53,605 bases of DNA from Bacteroidales bacterium UBA1680 (GCA_002320605.1 DCKG01000036.1:35512-89116), one strand, 5' to 3'. Shown: positions 17,427-26,445, counted from the first letter of the stretch. Translations and numbers: made by a program. The notes: generated from the letters alone by a model not told the origin.

Positions 17427-18992
17427 ATGAAAAAGAATATATTTAATTATGTTATTGCTGGTGCATCAATTTTCTTAGCCGTTTCGGCCTGCACGAATCT
17501 GGACGAGGATGTTTATGATAAGATTCCTGCCGATTCTTTCGGAAGCACGGAGACGGAAATCAATGCCTTGGTGGGCACTGCCTACAAGACAATGAAAAAT
17601 TATTTCGGTGGCAATTTCATGGCTTTGGACGATATGGCTGGTTCTTGCACCGTGACGCCTACTAGAAAGGGAGGAGACTGGTATGACGGCGGTCAGTATC
17701 GCGAAATCTACATGCACACCTACACGCCTCAGACCTCTTGCGTAAAGGGGGCTTGGAGCAATGCGTCATCTGCCATAGGAACGTGCAACGCCAACTTGGC
17801 AGTAGTTGAAAAATCCTCCATACTTTCAGATTCAGACAAAACCCAGAAGACAGCAGAAATACGTGCAGTACGTGCTTTCTGGCTTTACAAGATGATGGAT
17901 GAATGGGGAGACGTTCCTCTTGTGACCGATTACTCGGATAAAACCCTCCCTTCACGCCGTCCACGTCAGGAAGTGTTCGATTGGCTGATAAAAGAAATTA
18001 ATGAGATAATTCCTAGTCTTCCAGATAGAGAGGGCAGTTATGGTAGGTTCACCAAGGGTGCAGGATATACGCTTCTTGCAGTGCTGTACCTGAATGCTGA
18101 TGCTTTGAGCCTCAAGTGCGACAACCCTTATCAGAAAGTAATTGAGTGCTGTGACAAGGTTATGAATATGGGTTATGTGATAGAGCCGGACTTCGCTACC
18201 AATTTCTCGGCGAACAACGAGAATTCCAACGAAGCCATATTCGCTATTCCGTTCTCGAAGACTGATACGGACAAGGACAACCGTTGCCAGCTGATGAATC
18301 GCACGTTGCACTATAAAGACAAGTATGCGCTAGGAATAAGCGCTTCCACGTGGAATGGAGTCTGCACCCAGCCGGATTACGTTAGGCTTTTTGACCAGGA
18401 AAATGATGTTCGTTTCAAGGACACGTTCCTGATCGGCCAGATGTATGACATGACTACCGGGGAAAAAATAATCACTGACCACGGCAGGGATCTGAATCAT
18501 ACGATTGACGTAACCATGATACCTGGCACTGAATATGATGGAACCCCTTGGGGAGCCGTCAATCAGGAAGATGGAGCGAGGTGCATCAAGTGGCCATTCG
18601 AGAGCGATCTGGTGGATGCCATGGGCAATGACTTCCATATGTTCCGTTATGCTGAAGTTCTTCTGATGAAGGCGGAGGCGCTGGTACGCCTGGGGCAAGA
18701 CAATGCGACGGCAACCAAGCTTGTCAACACAATAAGGGAGCGTGCATTCGGCAATTCTTCGCACAATTATGACAGCGTGGACCTGGATAAAATACAGCTG
18801 GAGCGTCGTTTGGAGTTCGCATGGGAGCTCAAGTCTCGCCAAGACGACATCCGTTTCGGCTGCTATGAGAAGGGCATGTGGTCGGCCTCAGGATGCGACA
18901 GGTCATCAGATGCCTATCGTAGGCTCTTCCCTGTCTCACAAGACGCTATCAACACTAACCAGAACTTGTCTCAGAATGACGGATACAAATAA
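17427..18992 (+). CDS. SusD/RagB-family nutrient-binding outer-membrane lipoprotein
   Basis: Surface lipoprotein that forms the lid of the SusC channel and binds the imported ligand. The 521-residue protein has a lipoprotein signal peptide with lipobox AVSAC (Cys near residue 22), then the SusD-like N-terminal domain and TPR-rich core (RAVRAFWLYKMMDEWGDVPL near residue 150). The C-terminal RagB/SusD domain includes MFRYAEVLLMKAEALVRLG and the family motif LERRLEFAWE. Length is typical. It follows susC by 20 nt with a Shine-Dalgarno site and is closed by a strong terminator, so susC-susD is a two-gene unit. Confidence 0.95.
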   Translation: MKKNIFNYVIAGASIFLAVSACTNLDEDVYDKIPADSFGSTETEINALVGTAYKTMKNYFGGNFMALDDMAGSCTVTPTRKGGDWYDGGQYREIYMHTYTPQTSCVKGAWSNASSAIGTCNANLAVVEKSSILSDSDKTQKTAEIRAVRAFWLYKMMDEWGDVPLVTDYSDKTLPSRRPRQEVFDWLIKEINEIIPSLPDREGSYGRFTKGAGYTLLAVLYLNADALSLKCDNPYQKVIECCDKVMNMGYVIEPDFATNFSANNENSNEAIFAIPFSKTDTDKDNRCQLMNRTLHYKDKYALGISASTWNGVCTQPDYVRLFDQENDVRFKDTFLIGQMYDMTTGEKIITDHGRDLNHTIDVTMIPGTEYDGTPWGAVNQEDGARCIKWPFESDLVDAMGNDFHMFRYAEVLLMKAEALVRLGQDNATATKLVNTIRERAFGNSSHNYDSVDLDKIQLERRLEFAWELKSRQDDIRFGCYEKGMWSASGCDRSSDAYRRLFPVSQDAINTNQNLSQNDGYK

Positions 18993-19025
18993 TGAATTTT
19001 TAGCATTATTAATTTAATTAATGGG

Positions 19026-19057
19026 CGCTTCCGGTATCCTTTCCGGAAGCGTTTTTT
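19026..19057 (+). terminator. Intrinsic terminator after susD
   Basis: CGCTTCCGG pairs perfectly with CCGGAAGCG (9 bp, 8-nt loop) and is followed by six T. This ends the susCD unit and isolates it from frdA. Confidence 0.85.
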
Positions 19058-19090
19058 ACAATTTCAGCATCACTCAGATGCATAAATAAA

Positions 19091-19122
19091 ATTGTGATAT
19101 CCGATTAAAATCACTAATATTG
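19091..19122 (+). promoter_or_regulatory. Putative promoter of frdAB
   Basis: ATTG at 19091-19094, then 20 nt, then TAATATTG at 19115-19122: one mismatch to the TAnnTTTG -7 element at the normal spacing. With the terminator just upstream, this suggests that transcription starts directly at frdA. Confidence 0.45.
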
Positions 19123-19162
19123 CAAACTATTTAATCCTTGATTCAATCAAATTCATTTAAAG

Positions 19163-21109
19163 ATGGACGATAAATTAATATCTAAGATTCCTGACGGGCC
19201 TTTGGCTGAAAAATGGACCAAACGCAAATCGGAACTTCGTCTCGTAAATCCTAACAACAGAAGGAAACTGGAAATCATCGTTGTGGGAACCGGACTTGGA
19301 GGAGCCTCGGCTGCCGCCACGCTCGGTGAACTGGGCTACAATGTGAAAGTCTTCTGCATCAGTGATTCACCACGCAGGGCGCATTCCATTGCTGCTCAGG
19401 GTGGTATTAATGCTGCTAAGAATTATCAGAACGATAACGATGCCATTTATCGTCTTTTTTATGATACGATCAAAGGTGGAGATTATCGCAGCCGTGAGGC
19501 AAATGTGTATCGTCTTGCTGAGGTGAGCACAGCTATCATTGACCAGTGCGTTGCCCAGGGCGTTCCTTTCGCACGCGAATACGGCGGATATCTTGCCAAC
19601 CGCTCGTTCGGAGGAGTTCAGGTTAGCCGTACGTTCTATGCTCGCGGGCAAACCGGACAACAGCTTTTGCTGGGAGCCTACGCTGCGCTGAACCGTCAGA
19701 TAGCAGCAGGAACAGTTAAGAGCTATCCTCGTCACGAGATGCTGGACTTGGTAGTGATAAACGGCCAGGCAAAGGGAATCATTGCCCGCAACCTTGTCAC
19801 AGGCAAGCTTGAAAGATTCGGCGCCCACGCTGTCGTGATTGCCACTGGCGGTTATGGAAGAACATATTACCTTTCTACCAATGCGATGAACAGCAATGGC
19901 TCAGCCGCATGGCAGTGCTACAAGAAAGGAGCATTTTTCGCAAATCCTTGCTTCGCTCAGATTCATCCTACTTGCATCCCAGTTCACGGTACTCAGCAGT
20001 GCAAACTGACTCTTATGTCAGAGTCCCTGCGTAATGATGGACGTATCTGGGTTCCAAAGAAGATGGAGGATGTGGAGAAACTGCGTAAGCATCAGATAAA
20101 AGCATCTCAGATTCCTGAAGAGGACAGAGATTATTACCTCGAGCGTCGCTACCCTGCATTCGGTAACTTGGTCCCTCGTGATGTCGCATCTAGGGCTGCC
20201 AAGGAAAGGTGCGATGCCGGTTTCGGAGTCAACGAGACAGGACTTGCCGTGTTCCTCGATTTCTCCGACGCAATCAAGCGTCTTGGTCATCAAAGGGTTC
20301 AGGAGCGTTACGGGAACCTGTTCGACATGTATTTCAAAATTACTGACGTAAGTCCTTGGGAAGAGCCAATGATGATTTACCCTGCAATCCACTACACTAT
20401 GGGTGGCATCTGGGTAGATTACGATCTTCAGACAACTATTCCTGGACTCTATGCGATTGGTGAAGCTAACTTCTCGGATCACGGAGGAAACCGTCTTGGC
20501 GCTTCTGCGCTAATGCAGGGTCTTGCAGATGGATATTTCATACTGCCTATCACCATTGCAGACTATCTTTCTCATAAATTCGCTGAACCAAAGACAGACA
20601 CTAATGCACCTGAGTTTGAGGAAGCAGAGAATAAGGTTCAGGCTAGAATAGACAAATTGTTCTCAATCAAGGGAAAGGAAACTGTCGATTCCATACACAA
20701 GAGGCTTGGAAACATCATGTGGGAATATGTCGGCATGGCACGTGATGAAGAAGGCTTGAAGAAGGCTATTGAGGAAATCGAGAAGCTGAAAGCCGAATTC
20801 TACGAGAATGTTCTCATTCCTGGCACTCAGATGCAGTTCAATCAGGAACTGGAGAAAGCCTTAAGGCTTGAAGATTTCTTCGAAATTGGAGAACTTATGG
20901 CTCGAGATGCTCTTAACAGGAATGAGTCCTGCGGCGGTCATTTCCGCATTGAAAGTCAGACTCCTGAAGGAGAGGCCAAGAGAGATGATGAGAATTATAT
21001 GTACGTGGCTGCTTGGGAATATAAGGGCGAGAATCAGGAGCCAGAGCTTCACAAAGAGCCTCTTAAATACGAATTCATTAAGGTAGCAACCAGAAATTAT
21101 AAAGACTAA
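19163..21109 (+). CDS. frdA: Fumarate reductase/succinate dehydrogenase flavoprotein subunit
   Basis: Catalytic FAD subunit that interconverts fumarate and succinate; in anaerobic Bacteroidota it normally works as fumarate reductase at the membrane. The 648 residues carry the FAD-binding GTGLGGASAA near residue 40, the covalent-FAD histidine in HSIAAQGGINAAKN near residue 74, QIHPTCIPV, the active-site region RDVASRA near residue 340, HYTMGGIWVD, and GEANFSDHGGNRLGASALMQ. Length and sequence are those of the single-cytochrome (type B) branch. It is 6 nt from frdB. The cytochrome b subunit gene that normally precedes it is absent: only 170 nt separate susD and this start. Confidence 0.95.
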   Translation: MDDKLISKIPDGPLAEKWTKRKSELRLVNPNNRRKLEIIVVGTGLGGASAAATLGELGYNVKVFCISDSPRRAHSIAAQGGINAAKNYQNDNDAIYRLFYDTIKGGDYRSREANVYRLAEVSTAIIDQCVAQGVPFAREYGGYLANRSFGGVQVSRTFYARGQTGQQLLLGAYAALNRQIAAGTVKSYPRHEMLDLVVINGQAKGIIARNLVTGKLERFGAHAVVIATGGYGRTYYLSTNAMNSNGSAAWQCYKKGAFFANPCFAQIHPTCIPVHGTQQCKLTLMSESLRNDGRIWVPKKMEDVEKLRKHQIKASQIPEEDRDYYLERRYPAFGNLVPRDVASRAAKERCDAGFGVNETGLAVFLDFSDAIKRLGHQRVQERYGNLFDMYFKITDVSPWEEPMMIYPAIHYTMGGIWVDYDLQTTIPGLYAIGEANFSDHGGNRLGASALMQGLADGYFILPITIADYLSHKFAEPKTDTNAPEFEEAENKVQARIDKLFSIKGKETVDSIHKRLGNIMWEYVGMARDEEGLKKAIEEIEKLKAEFYENVLIPGTQMQFNQELEKALRLEDFFEIGELMARDALNRNESCGGHFRIESQTPEGEAKRDDENYMYVAAWEYKGENQEPELHKEPLKYEFIKVATRNYKD

Positions 21110-21115
21110 TCGGCT

Positions 21116-21895
21116 ATGGATTTCAATCTTAAGATATGGCGTCAGAAGAACGCACAGGAAAAAGGTCATTTTGAGACCTATCATGTCTCGGGAATAGAGG
21201 AGGATGCTTCTTTCCTCGAGATGCTTGACATCCTAAACGAGCAGTTAATTCGTGAGGGCAATGATCCAGTAGCCATCGAAAGAGGCTGTCAGAGCAGCGG
21301 TCCTGTGTCTTTCGACCATGACTGTCGTGAGGGTATCTGCGGTGCTTGCTCACTTTTCATTGATGGAAGGGCTCATGGTCCAGACGATCATGTTACCACA
21401 TGCCAGCTTTTCATGCGTCATTTCAAGAATGGCGCTACGATTACCGTGGAGCCTTTCAGGAGTCCTGCGTTCCCAATCATCAAAGATCTTGTCGTGGACA
21501 GAAGCGCTTTCGACAAGATTCTCCAGGCCGGCGGATTCATCTCAGTGCGTACAGGATCTGCACAGGATGCCAATAATATCCTTATTCCTCACGAGACGGC
21601 TGAGAAGAGCATGGATGCCGCCGCCTGCATAGGTTGTGGTGCCTGCGTTGCCACCTGCAAGAATGGCTCTGCGATGCTGTTCGTGGCAGCAAGAGTAAGT
21701 TCACTCGCTCTGCTTCCTCAGGGTCGTCCAGAGGCTGCCAGAAGGGCTAGGAATATGGTTGCAAAGATGGAAGAGCTTGGCTTTGGCGGATGCACGAACA
21801 CTCGTGCCTGCGAGTTGGAATGCCCTAAAGTCATCTCAGTCGAGCATATCGCACGTCTCAACCGTGAGTTCCTGAAGGCAAAATTCTCCGAATAG
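21116..21895 (+). CDS. frdB: Fumarate reductase/succinate dehydrogenase iron-sulfur subunit
   Basis: Electron-transfer subunit linking FrdA to the quinone site. The 259-residue protein shows an N-terminal [2Fe-2S] ferredoxin domain with CREGICGAC (about residues 70-78) and a C-terminal ferredoxin domain with CIGCGACVATC near residue 170 and a later CELECPK, the ligands for the [4Fe-4S] and [3Fe-4S] clusters. It follows frdA by 6 nt and ends at a bidirectional terminator shared with hflX. No membrane-anchor gene follows it, so quinone coupling must rely on a subunit encoded elsewhere. Confidence 0.95.
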   Translation: MDFNLKIWRQKNAQEKGHFETYHVSGIEEDASFLEMLDILNEQLIREGNDPVAIERGCQSSGPVSFDHDCREGICGACSLFIDGRAHGPDDHVTTCQLFMRHFKNGATITVEPFRSPAFPIIKDLVVDRSAFDKILQAGGFISVRTGSAQDANNILIPHETAEKSMDAAACIGCGACVATCKNGSAMLFVAARVSSLALLPQGRPEAARRARNMVAKMEELGFGGCTNTRACELECPKVISVEHIARLNREFLKAKFSE

Positions 21896-21912
21896 AAGAT
21901 ATTCAATTAATT

Positions 21913-21940
21913 AGAAAAGCGACCTTCAGACCGCTTTTCT
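21913..21940. terminator. Bidirectional terminator between frdB and hflX
   Basis: AGAAAAGCG pairs perfectly with CGCTTTTCT (9 bp, 10-nt loop) between convergent genes, with T/A-rich flanks on both sides. Confidence 0.75.
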
Positions 21941-21945
21941 TAAGG

Positions 21946-23130
21946 TTACCAAAGAAAATTATTGAACGGATAACGTCCGGCATGCAACTCCGCAACCATC
22001 TTGTAGATGTCGTTGCGGAGTTTTTCTATGTTGGTCTTGTTTTTCGCCGAAATGAATATGCAAGGAGTCTTTTCCTTGGCTATCCATGTGTTCATCAATT
22101 CCTCCAGGGTCCTGTTCTCCTTGCCTTTAGGCATCAGGGAGAATTCGTCATATTCATCATATTTATATGCGTCTATTTTATTGAATATGACATAGGCAGG
22201 CTTATTTGCCGCATTTATTTCGCGAAGTGTCCTTTCGACTACTTCCATCTGTTCCTCAAAGCCAGGGTGAGAGATGTCCACCACATGCAGCAGAATGTCG
22301 GCTTCACGAACCTCGTCCAGCGTGCTTTTAAAGGCCTCTATGAGCTGAGTAGGCAGTTTTCGGATAAATCCTACGGTGTCGCTCAAAAGGAACGGCACAT
22401 TGCCAATTACGACCTTTCTCACCGTTGTGTCGAGCGTGGCAAATAGCTTGTTTTCGGCAAAAACGTCAGATTTCGCCAGCATATTCATGATAGTGCTCTT
22501 CCCAACATTTGTATATCCTACCAGCGCAAGTCTCACCATAGAGCCTCTATTGCCCCTTTGCGTGGCCATTTGCTTGTCCACTTTTGCCAGCTGTTCTTTC
22601 AGCCTTGCGATTCTTTCCTTGACGATTCGCCTATCGGCCTCTATCTGGGTCTCACCCATTCCGCCTCTTGTACCAACACCTCCTCTCTGCCTTTCAAGGT
22701 GAGTCCACATGCCAGTGAGTCTTGGCAGCATGTAATTGTACTTCGCCAGCTGAACCTGCATTTTAGCGTAAGATGTCTTGGCCCTCTGAGCGAATATTTC
22801 CAGAATCAGGCTTGTCCTGTCAATGACAGAGCTGCATTTAATGATTTTCTCGATATTCCTTTGCTGCGTGCCGCTCAGCTCATCATCGAATATCACGTAG
22901 CTAATCTGATTTTCTTCGCAGTATGTAGCTATTTCATCTAGTTTTCCTCGCCTTAGGTAGGTCGAATTATCTGGCTTGTCCACCTTTTGAACGAATTTCT
23001 TGTCTCCTATTGCTCCTGCGGTCCTTGCAAGGAACTCCAGCTCGTCAAGATATTCGTTTATCTTGTACTCGTCATCGCTCTGCTTTATTATTCCAACGAA
23101 TACTGCTTTCTCTGTCCTCTGATCCGTCAT
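21946..23130 (-). CDS. hflX: GTPase HflX
   Basis: Ribosome-associated GTPase that splits stalled ribosomes under stress in other bacteria. The 394 residues contain the HflX N-terminal domain (FDDELSGTQQRNIEK near residue 80), the conserved linker ERQRGGVGTRGGMGETQIE near residue 145, G1 GYTNVGKST near residue 203, G3 DTVGFIRKLPTQLIEAFKST, G4 NKID and a short C-terminal tail. The start ATG is 69 nt after the tonB-type gene, with a terminator between them, so it is probably transcribed on its own. Confidence 0.94.
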   Translation of the reverse strand: MTDQRTEKAVFVGIIKQSDDEYKINEYLDELEFLARTAGAIGDKKFVQKVDKPDNSTYLRRGKLDEIATYCEENQISYVIFDDELSGTQQRNIEKIIKCSSVIDRTSLILEIFAQRAKTSYAKMQVQLAKYNYMLPRLTGMWTHLERQRGGVGTRGGMGETQIEADRRIVKERIARLKEQLAKVDKQMATQRGNRGSMVRLALVGYTNVGKSTIMNMLAKSDVFAENKLFATLDTTVRKVVIGNVPFLLSDTVGFIRKLPTQLIEAFKSTLDEVREADILLHVVDISHPGFEEQMEVVERTLREINAANKPAYVIFNKIDAYKYDEYDEFSLMPKGKENRTLEELMNTWIAKEKTPCIFISAKNKTNIEKLRNDIYKMVAELHAGRYPFNNFLW

Positions 23131-23147
23131 ATAGTTTTCATTTGAAT

Positions 23148-23177
23148 AAAAAAGGCTATCCTGTTGGGGACAGCCTT
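23148..23177 (-). terminator. Intrinsic terminator of the tonB-type gene
   Basis: On the minus strand AAGGCT pairs with AGCCTT, extended by GTCC/GGAT-type pairing with one mismatch, followed by a run of T. It lies between the TonB-family gene and hflX. Confidence 0.6.
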
Positions 23178-23198
23178 AATTTCTAGTTTTCTGAATGA

Positions 23199-23888
23199 TT
23201 ATCTCAGCTGGAACATAACCGGGAATGTGTAGGTAACCTTAACTGTACGGTCACGCTGCTTTCCTGGCTTCCATTTAGGAGAGCTTTGAACGACTCTGAC
23301 TGCTTCTTTGTCCAGAGAAGAATCAACGCCACGGAGAACTTTCACGTTGGTCACTGATCCATCCTTTTCGACGGTAAATTGCAGAGTAACACGTCCTTGC
23401 ACTCCATTTTCCTTAGCGATTTCTGGATAAACCAGCTTTGACTGCACCCATTTTGAGAAGGTGTTTGCGTCACCGCCCTGGAATGAAGGTTTTTCCTCTA
23501 CCAACTGGAATGGAATTGCTTCCTCTTCAACAGCTTCCTCTTTAACTTCCTCTACATAATCCATGATCTCTACACCAAGATTAGCGTTATCTTCGAGGCT
23601 GGCGAAGTTGTCTTCGACTTTAATGTCATCGTTGACAATGTCAATCTGATCCGAGAGAACAGGGATTTTAGGAGCTTCTGGAGGTGGTGGAGGTGTCTCT
23701 TGCGTGATAGGAACCATATCTTCAACTTCCACTACCTGAGTGTCATCTTGAAGAATGGATGTCTTCTTCTCGCTTGATCCCATCGAGAAGGCTCCCCATA
23801 CGATGAGCAGAGCTACGACGAGACCAATTTCCCCGAAGAGCGTTCTCCTGTTTTCGAGATTTGCTTTTGGTGTTTTCTTGACTTCCAT
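23199..23888 (-). CDS. TonB-family energy transducer
   Basis: Inner-membrane-anchored periplasmic protein that transmits proton-motive energy to outer-membrane transporters such as SusC. The 229 residues have a short cytoplasmic N terminus, one transmembrane helix (about 20-37, FGEIGLVVALLIVWGAFS), a periplasmic spacer with PPPPPEAPKIP near residue 70 and many Glu/Val residues, and a C-terminal TonB domain (about 145-229, QGRVTLQFTVEKDGSV and SPKWKPGKQRDRTVKV). No exbB or exbD is nearby. The start is in a GAATATG context. It could be one of several TonB paralogues usual in this phylum. Confidence 0.9.
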   Translation of the reverse strand: MEVKKTPKANLENRRTLFGEIGLVVALLIVWGAFSMGSSEKKTSILQDDTQVVEVEDMVPITQETPPPPPEAPKIPVLSDQIDIVNDDIKVEDNFASLEDNANLGVEIMDYVEEVKEEAVEEEAIPFQLVEEKPSFQGGDANTFSKWVQSKLVYPEIAKENGVQGRVTLQFTVEKDGSVTNVKVLRGVDSSLDKEAVRVVQSSPKWKPGKQRDRTVKVTYTFPVMFQLR

Positions 23889-23997
23889 ATTCTGTCAGAT
23901 TAAATATCTATCTTTGTCGAAGGTTATAATGCCCCCTTCAAGGCACTCAAAGTTAGAAATAATAATTTTCATTTCAAATATTTTGAATTATTAGTTG

Positions 23998-24005
23998 TAG
24001 ATTTG
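23998..24005 (+). promoter_or_regulatory. Putative -7 element for ybeY-mnmG
   Basis: TAGATTTG matches TAnnTTTG exactly. It overlaps the upstream GTG codon at 24005, which argues that ybeY starts at the ATG at 24020. Confidence 0.45.
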
Positions 24006-24019
24006 TGAAAACTTTTGGC

Positions 24020-24469
24020 ATGATTAGGTATTATAGTGAAAATGTGATATTTAGCCTATCCGGAAAGAGGTTTAACAACAGGTGGCTGAGGGCCGTCGCA
24101 GAGTCAGATAATTTCTCATTAGGCAATATATCAATTATCTATTGCTCAGATAGTTACATTCTTGACATGAATGAAAAATTTCTCAGACACGACTATTATA
24201 CTGACATTATCACTTTTGACTATTCCAAGGGCAATGTTCTTTCTGGTGATTTATTCATTAGCATCGACAGCGTTAAGGATAATGCAGCTAGCTTTGGAGC
24301 TACCTTCGAAAATGAGCTTGATAGGGTGATGGTGCATGGAGTGCTTCATCTCATGGGATACGATGACCATACTGATGCTGAACAAAAGGTGATGAGAGAA
24401 AAAGAAAATGAATATCTTGCATTGAGGGAAAAGATGCTTGCGGAGGAACAAAATGAATATTCAAAATGA
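24020..24469 (+). CDS. ybeY: Endoribonuclease YbeY
   Basis: Zinc-dependent single-strand endoribonuclease needed for 16S rRNA 3'-end maturation and ribosome quality control. It is about 149 residues from the ATG at 24020; the frame also permits a GTG at 24005, but a probable promoter overlaps it. The metal-binding signature is complete: HGVLHLMGYDDH (H-x3-H-x5-H) near residue 110. Upstream SDIITFDYS-like sequence (exact: TDIITFDYSKG) is characteristic. Its 3' end overlaps mnmG by 17 nt, a tight translational pairing of rRNA- and tRNA-maturation genes. Confidence 0.94.
   Translation: MIRYYSENVIFSLSGKRFNNRWLRAVAESDNFSLGNISIIYCSDSYILDMNEKFLRHDYYTDIITFDYSKGNVLSGDLFISIDSVKDNAASFGATFENELDRVMVHGVLHLMGYDDHTDAEQKVMREKENEYLALREKMLAEEQNEYSK
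24442..24446 (+). promoter_or_regulatory. Shine-Dalgarno site deciding the mnmG start
   Basis: GGAGG lies 6 nt before the ATG at 24453, inside the ybeY reading frame. It selects that ATG over the in-frame TTG at 24438. Confidence 0.6.
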
Positions 24470-26342
24470 ATATGATGTAATAGTCGTGGGCGGAGGCCAT
24501 GCTGGCTGTGAGGCGGCGTCGGCTGCCGCTAACATGGGCTCTTCTGTGCTTCTGATAAACGCAGATCTTTTCAGTTTTGCCCGAATGTCTTGTAACCCTG
24601 CGGTCGGCGGAATAGCCAAAGGTCAGATAGTCCGTGAGATTGATGCGCTGGGTGGACAGATGGGACTGGTCACCGATGCTACCACTCTTCAGTTCCGAAT
24701 GCTGAATCGTTCGAAGGGGCCGGCCATGTGGAGCCCACGTGCGCAATGCGACAAAATAGCATTTTCTCTACGTTGGCGAAAAATCCTTGAAACTACTTGT
24801 AAATTAGATATTTACGCCGATTTTGTGGTTTCTTTCCTCTTCGAGAATTCAAAAATCTGTGGAGTTCGTACGAATACTGGGGCAATTTTCAAATCTCAGG
24901 CGGTTATACTGACCACGGGAACCTTCCTAAATGGCCGACTCTTCATTGGCCGCACAACTTTCGAGGGAGGCAGAATCGGCGAGCTTTCTTCTCATGGCCT
25001 GACCGAGCAACTAGTTTCGCTTGGACTTAGTGCTGGAAGAATGAAAACGGGTACTCCTCCTAGAATCGATATTTCCTCTGTTGACACGTCGAAGCTTACT
25101 CGACAACTCGGCGATGAAAATCCAGAGAGGTTCTCTTTCATGAACATTCCGTCTGCCGTTCAAGCTTCTGGCAAGCAGATGCCTTGTTTCATTCTTCATA
25201 CTAACGAGAAAGTTCATGATATTCTCAGGTCTGGCTTCAGTGAATCACCTCTCTTTACAGGGATGATTACTGGCAAGGGACCTCGATATTGTCCAAGCAT
25301 TGAAGATAAACTTAGAGTATTTCCGGATAAAACTGCTCATCAGCTTTTTCTTGAACCAGAAGGAGCAGACACTACTGAATATTACCTTCAGGGTTTCTCC
25401 TCCTCTCTACCGCTTCAGGTTCAGCTGGATGCTCTTCATCAGATTCGGGGTTTGGAGAATGCTAAAATATTCAAGCCTGCATACGCAGTGGAATATGACT
25501 ATTTCGATCCAACTCAATTAAAGCCTAACCTCGAGCTTAAGGATATTGAAAACCTCTTTTTTGCTGGGCAGATTAATGGCACCACTGGCTATGAAGAGGC
25601 GGCTGGTCAGGGTCTTATCGCTGGCATTAATGCTTCTTTGAAGGTACAAGAAAAGGAGCCGTTCATTCTTCATCGTGATTCTTCTTACATCGGCGTTCTC
25701 ATTGACGACTTGATTACAAAGGGCGTTGATGAGCCTTATAGGATGTTTACTTCTCGTGCTGAATTCAGAATTCTTTTAAGGCAGGATAATGCAGATGAGA
25801 GGCTGACGGCTCTTTCTCATTCTATTGAGCTGGCTTCTGATGAGCGCTACAAGATGGCCATGAGGAAGTATGAGATGCGAGACAAATTACTGGAATTCTG
25901 CCAGGACGTCAATCTTAAGGCTGATTCTGTCAATGAATATCTTATTTCTCGTGGGTCTACGACGATTTCTGAATCAAAGAAAATATCAGATCTGGCCTCT
26001 CGTCCGGAAATAACACTTGCTGAACTTATGGGTTTTGTTCCACGTGGAACAAAAGGAGGTGTTAGCGAGATGCCTCTAGCAAAGGAAATCGTTGAATCAG
26101 CAGAAATTTGCATTAAATACAAAGGCTACATAGACCGCGAGAAAGAAATTGCCGATAAGATTGCACGCCTAGAGAATCTGAAAATTCCAGAAGATTTCGA
26201 TTTCGACAAGGTTTCCGGCTTAACCATTGAATGCAGACAGAAATTCAAGCGATACCGCCCACACACCATCGCCCAAGCTTCCCGCATCTCCGGAGTCTCC
26301 CCTGCCGACATCTCTGTTCTTCTAGTCTATTTTGGCAGATAA
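24453..26342 (+). CDS. mnmG: tRNA uridine-5-carboxymethylaminomethyl modification enzyme MnmG (GidA)
   Basis: FAD-dependent partner of MnmE that installs cmnm5 at wobble U34 of certain tRNAs. From the ATG at 24453 it encodes 629 residues, the usual length. Visible: FAD dinucleotide-binding DVIVVGGGHAGCEAA near residue 9, SCNPAVGGIAKGQIVREIDALGG near residue 48 (abbreviated: CNPAVGGIAKG), TGTFLNGRLFIG, GPRYCPSIEDK, the second FAD region FFAGQINGTTGYEEAAGQG, YRMFTSRAEFR, and the C-terminal helical MnmE/tRNA-binding domain. It overlaps ybeY by 17 nt. Confidence 0.97.
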   Translation: MNIQNEYDVIVVGGGHAGCEAASAAANMGSSVLLINADLFSFARMSCNPAVGGIAKGQIVREIDALGGQMGLVTDATTLQFRMLNRSKGPAMWSPRAQCDKIAFSLRWRKILETTCKLDIYADFVVSFLFENSKICGVRTNTGAIFKSQAVILTTGTFLNGRLFIGRTTFEGGRIGELSSHGLTEQLVSLGLSAGRMKTGTPPRIDISSVDTSKLTRQLGDENPERFSFMNIPSAVQASGKQMPCFILHTNEKVHDILRSGFSESPLFTGMITGKGPRYCPSIEDKLRVFPDKTAHQLFLEPEGADTTEYYLQGFSSSLPLQVQLDALHQIRGLENAKIFKPAYAVEYDYFDPTQLKPNLELKDIENLFFAGQINGTTGYEEAAGQGLIAGINASLKVQEKEPFILHRDSSYIGVLIDDLITKGVDEPYRMFTSRAEFRILLRQDNADERLTALSHSIELASDERYKMAMRKYEMRDKLLEFCQDVNLKADSVNEYLISRGSTTISESKKISDLASRPEITLAELMGFVPRGTKGGVSEMPLAKEIVESAEICIKYKGYIDREKEIADKIARLENLKIPEDFDFDKVSGLTIECRQKFKRYRPHTIAQASRISGVSPADISVLLVYFGR

Positions 26343-26400
26343 TACTATCAACGCCACATCGCACTGAACACACCCCAGGCTCTACGAACGCCTCCCGTCG

Positions 26401-26414
26401 TCCTGAACTTGATC
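26401..26414. repeat. Dispersed palindromic repeat, copy 2 (reverse orientation)
   Basis: TCCTGAACTTGATC between mnmG and ruvA is the reverse complement of the GATCAAGTTCAGGA core. The similarity to the 30531 copies continues outward on the minus strand (GACGGGAGGCGTTC against GACGAGGTGGGTCGTTC). Confidence 0.5.
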
Positions 26415-26445
26415 TAGCGCTTACGATTGACCGTCATTGAATGAT

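Noticed and set aside
24005..24019. GTG start of ybeY at 24005
   Set aside because: The GTG lies inside an exact TAnnTTTG promoter element, and the family N terminus begins at the ATG 15 nt later.
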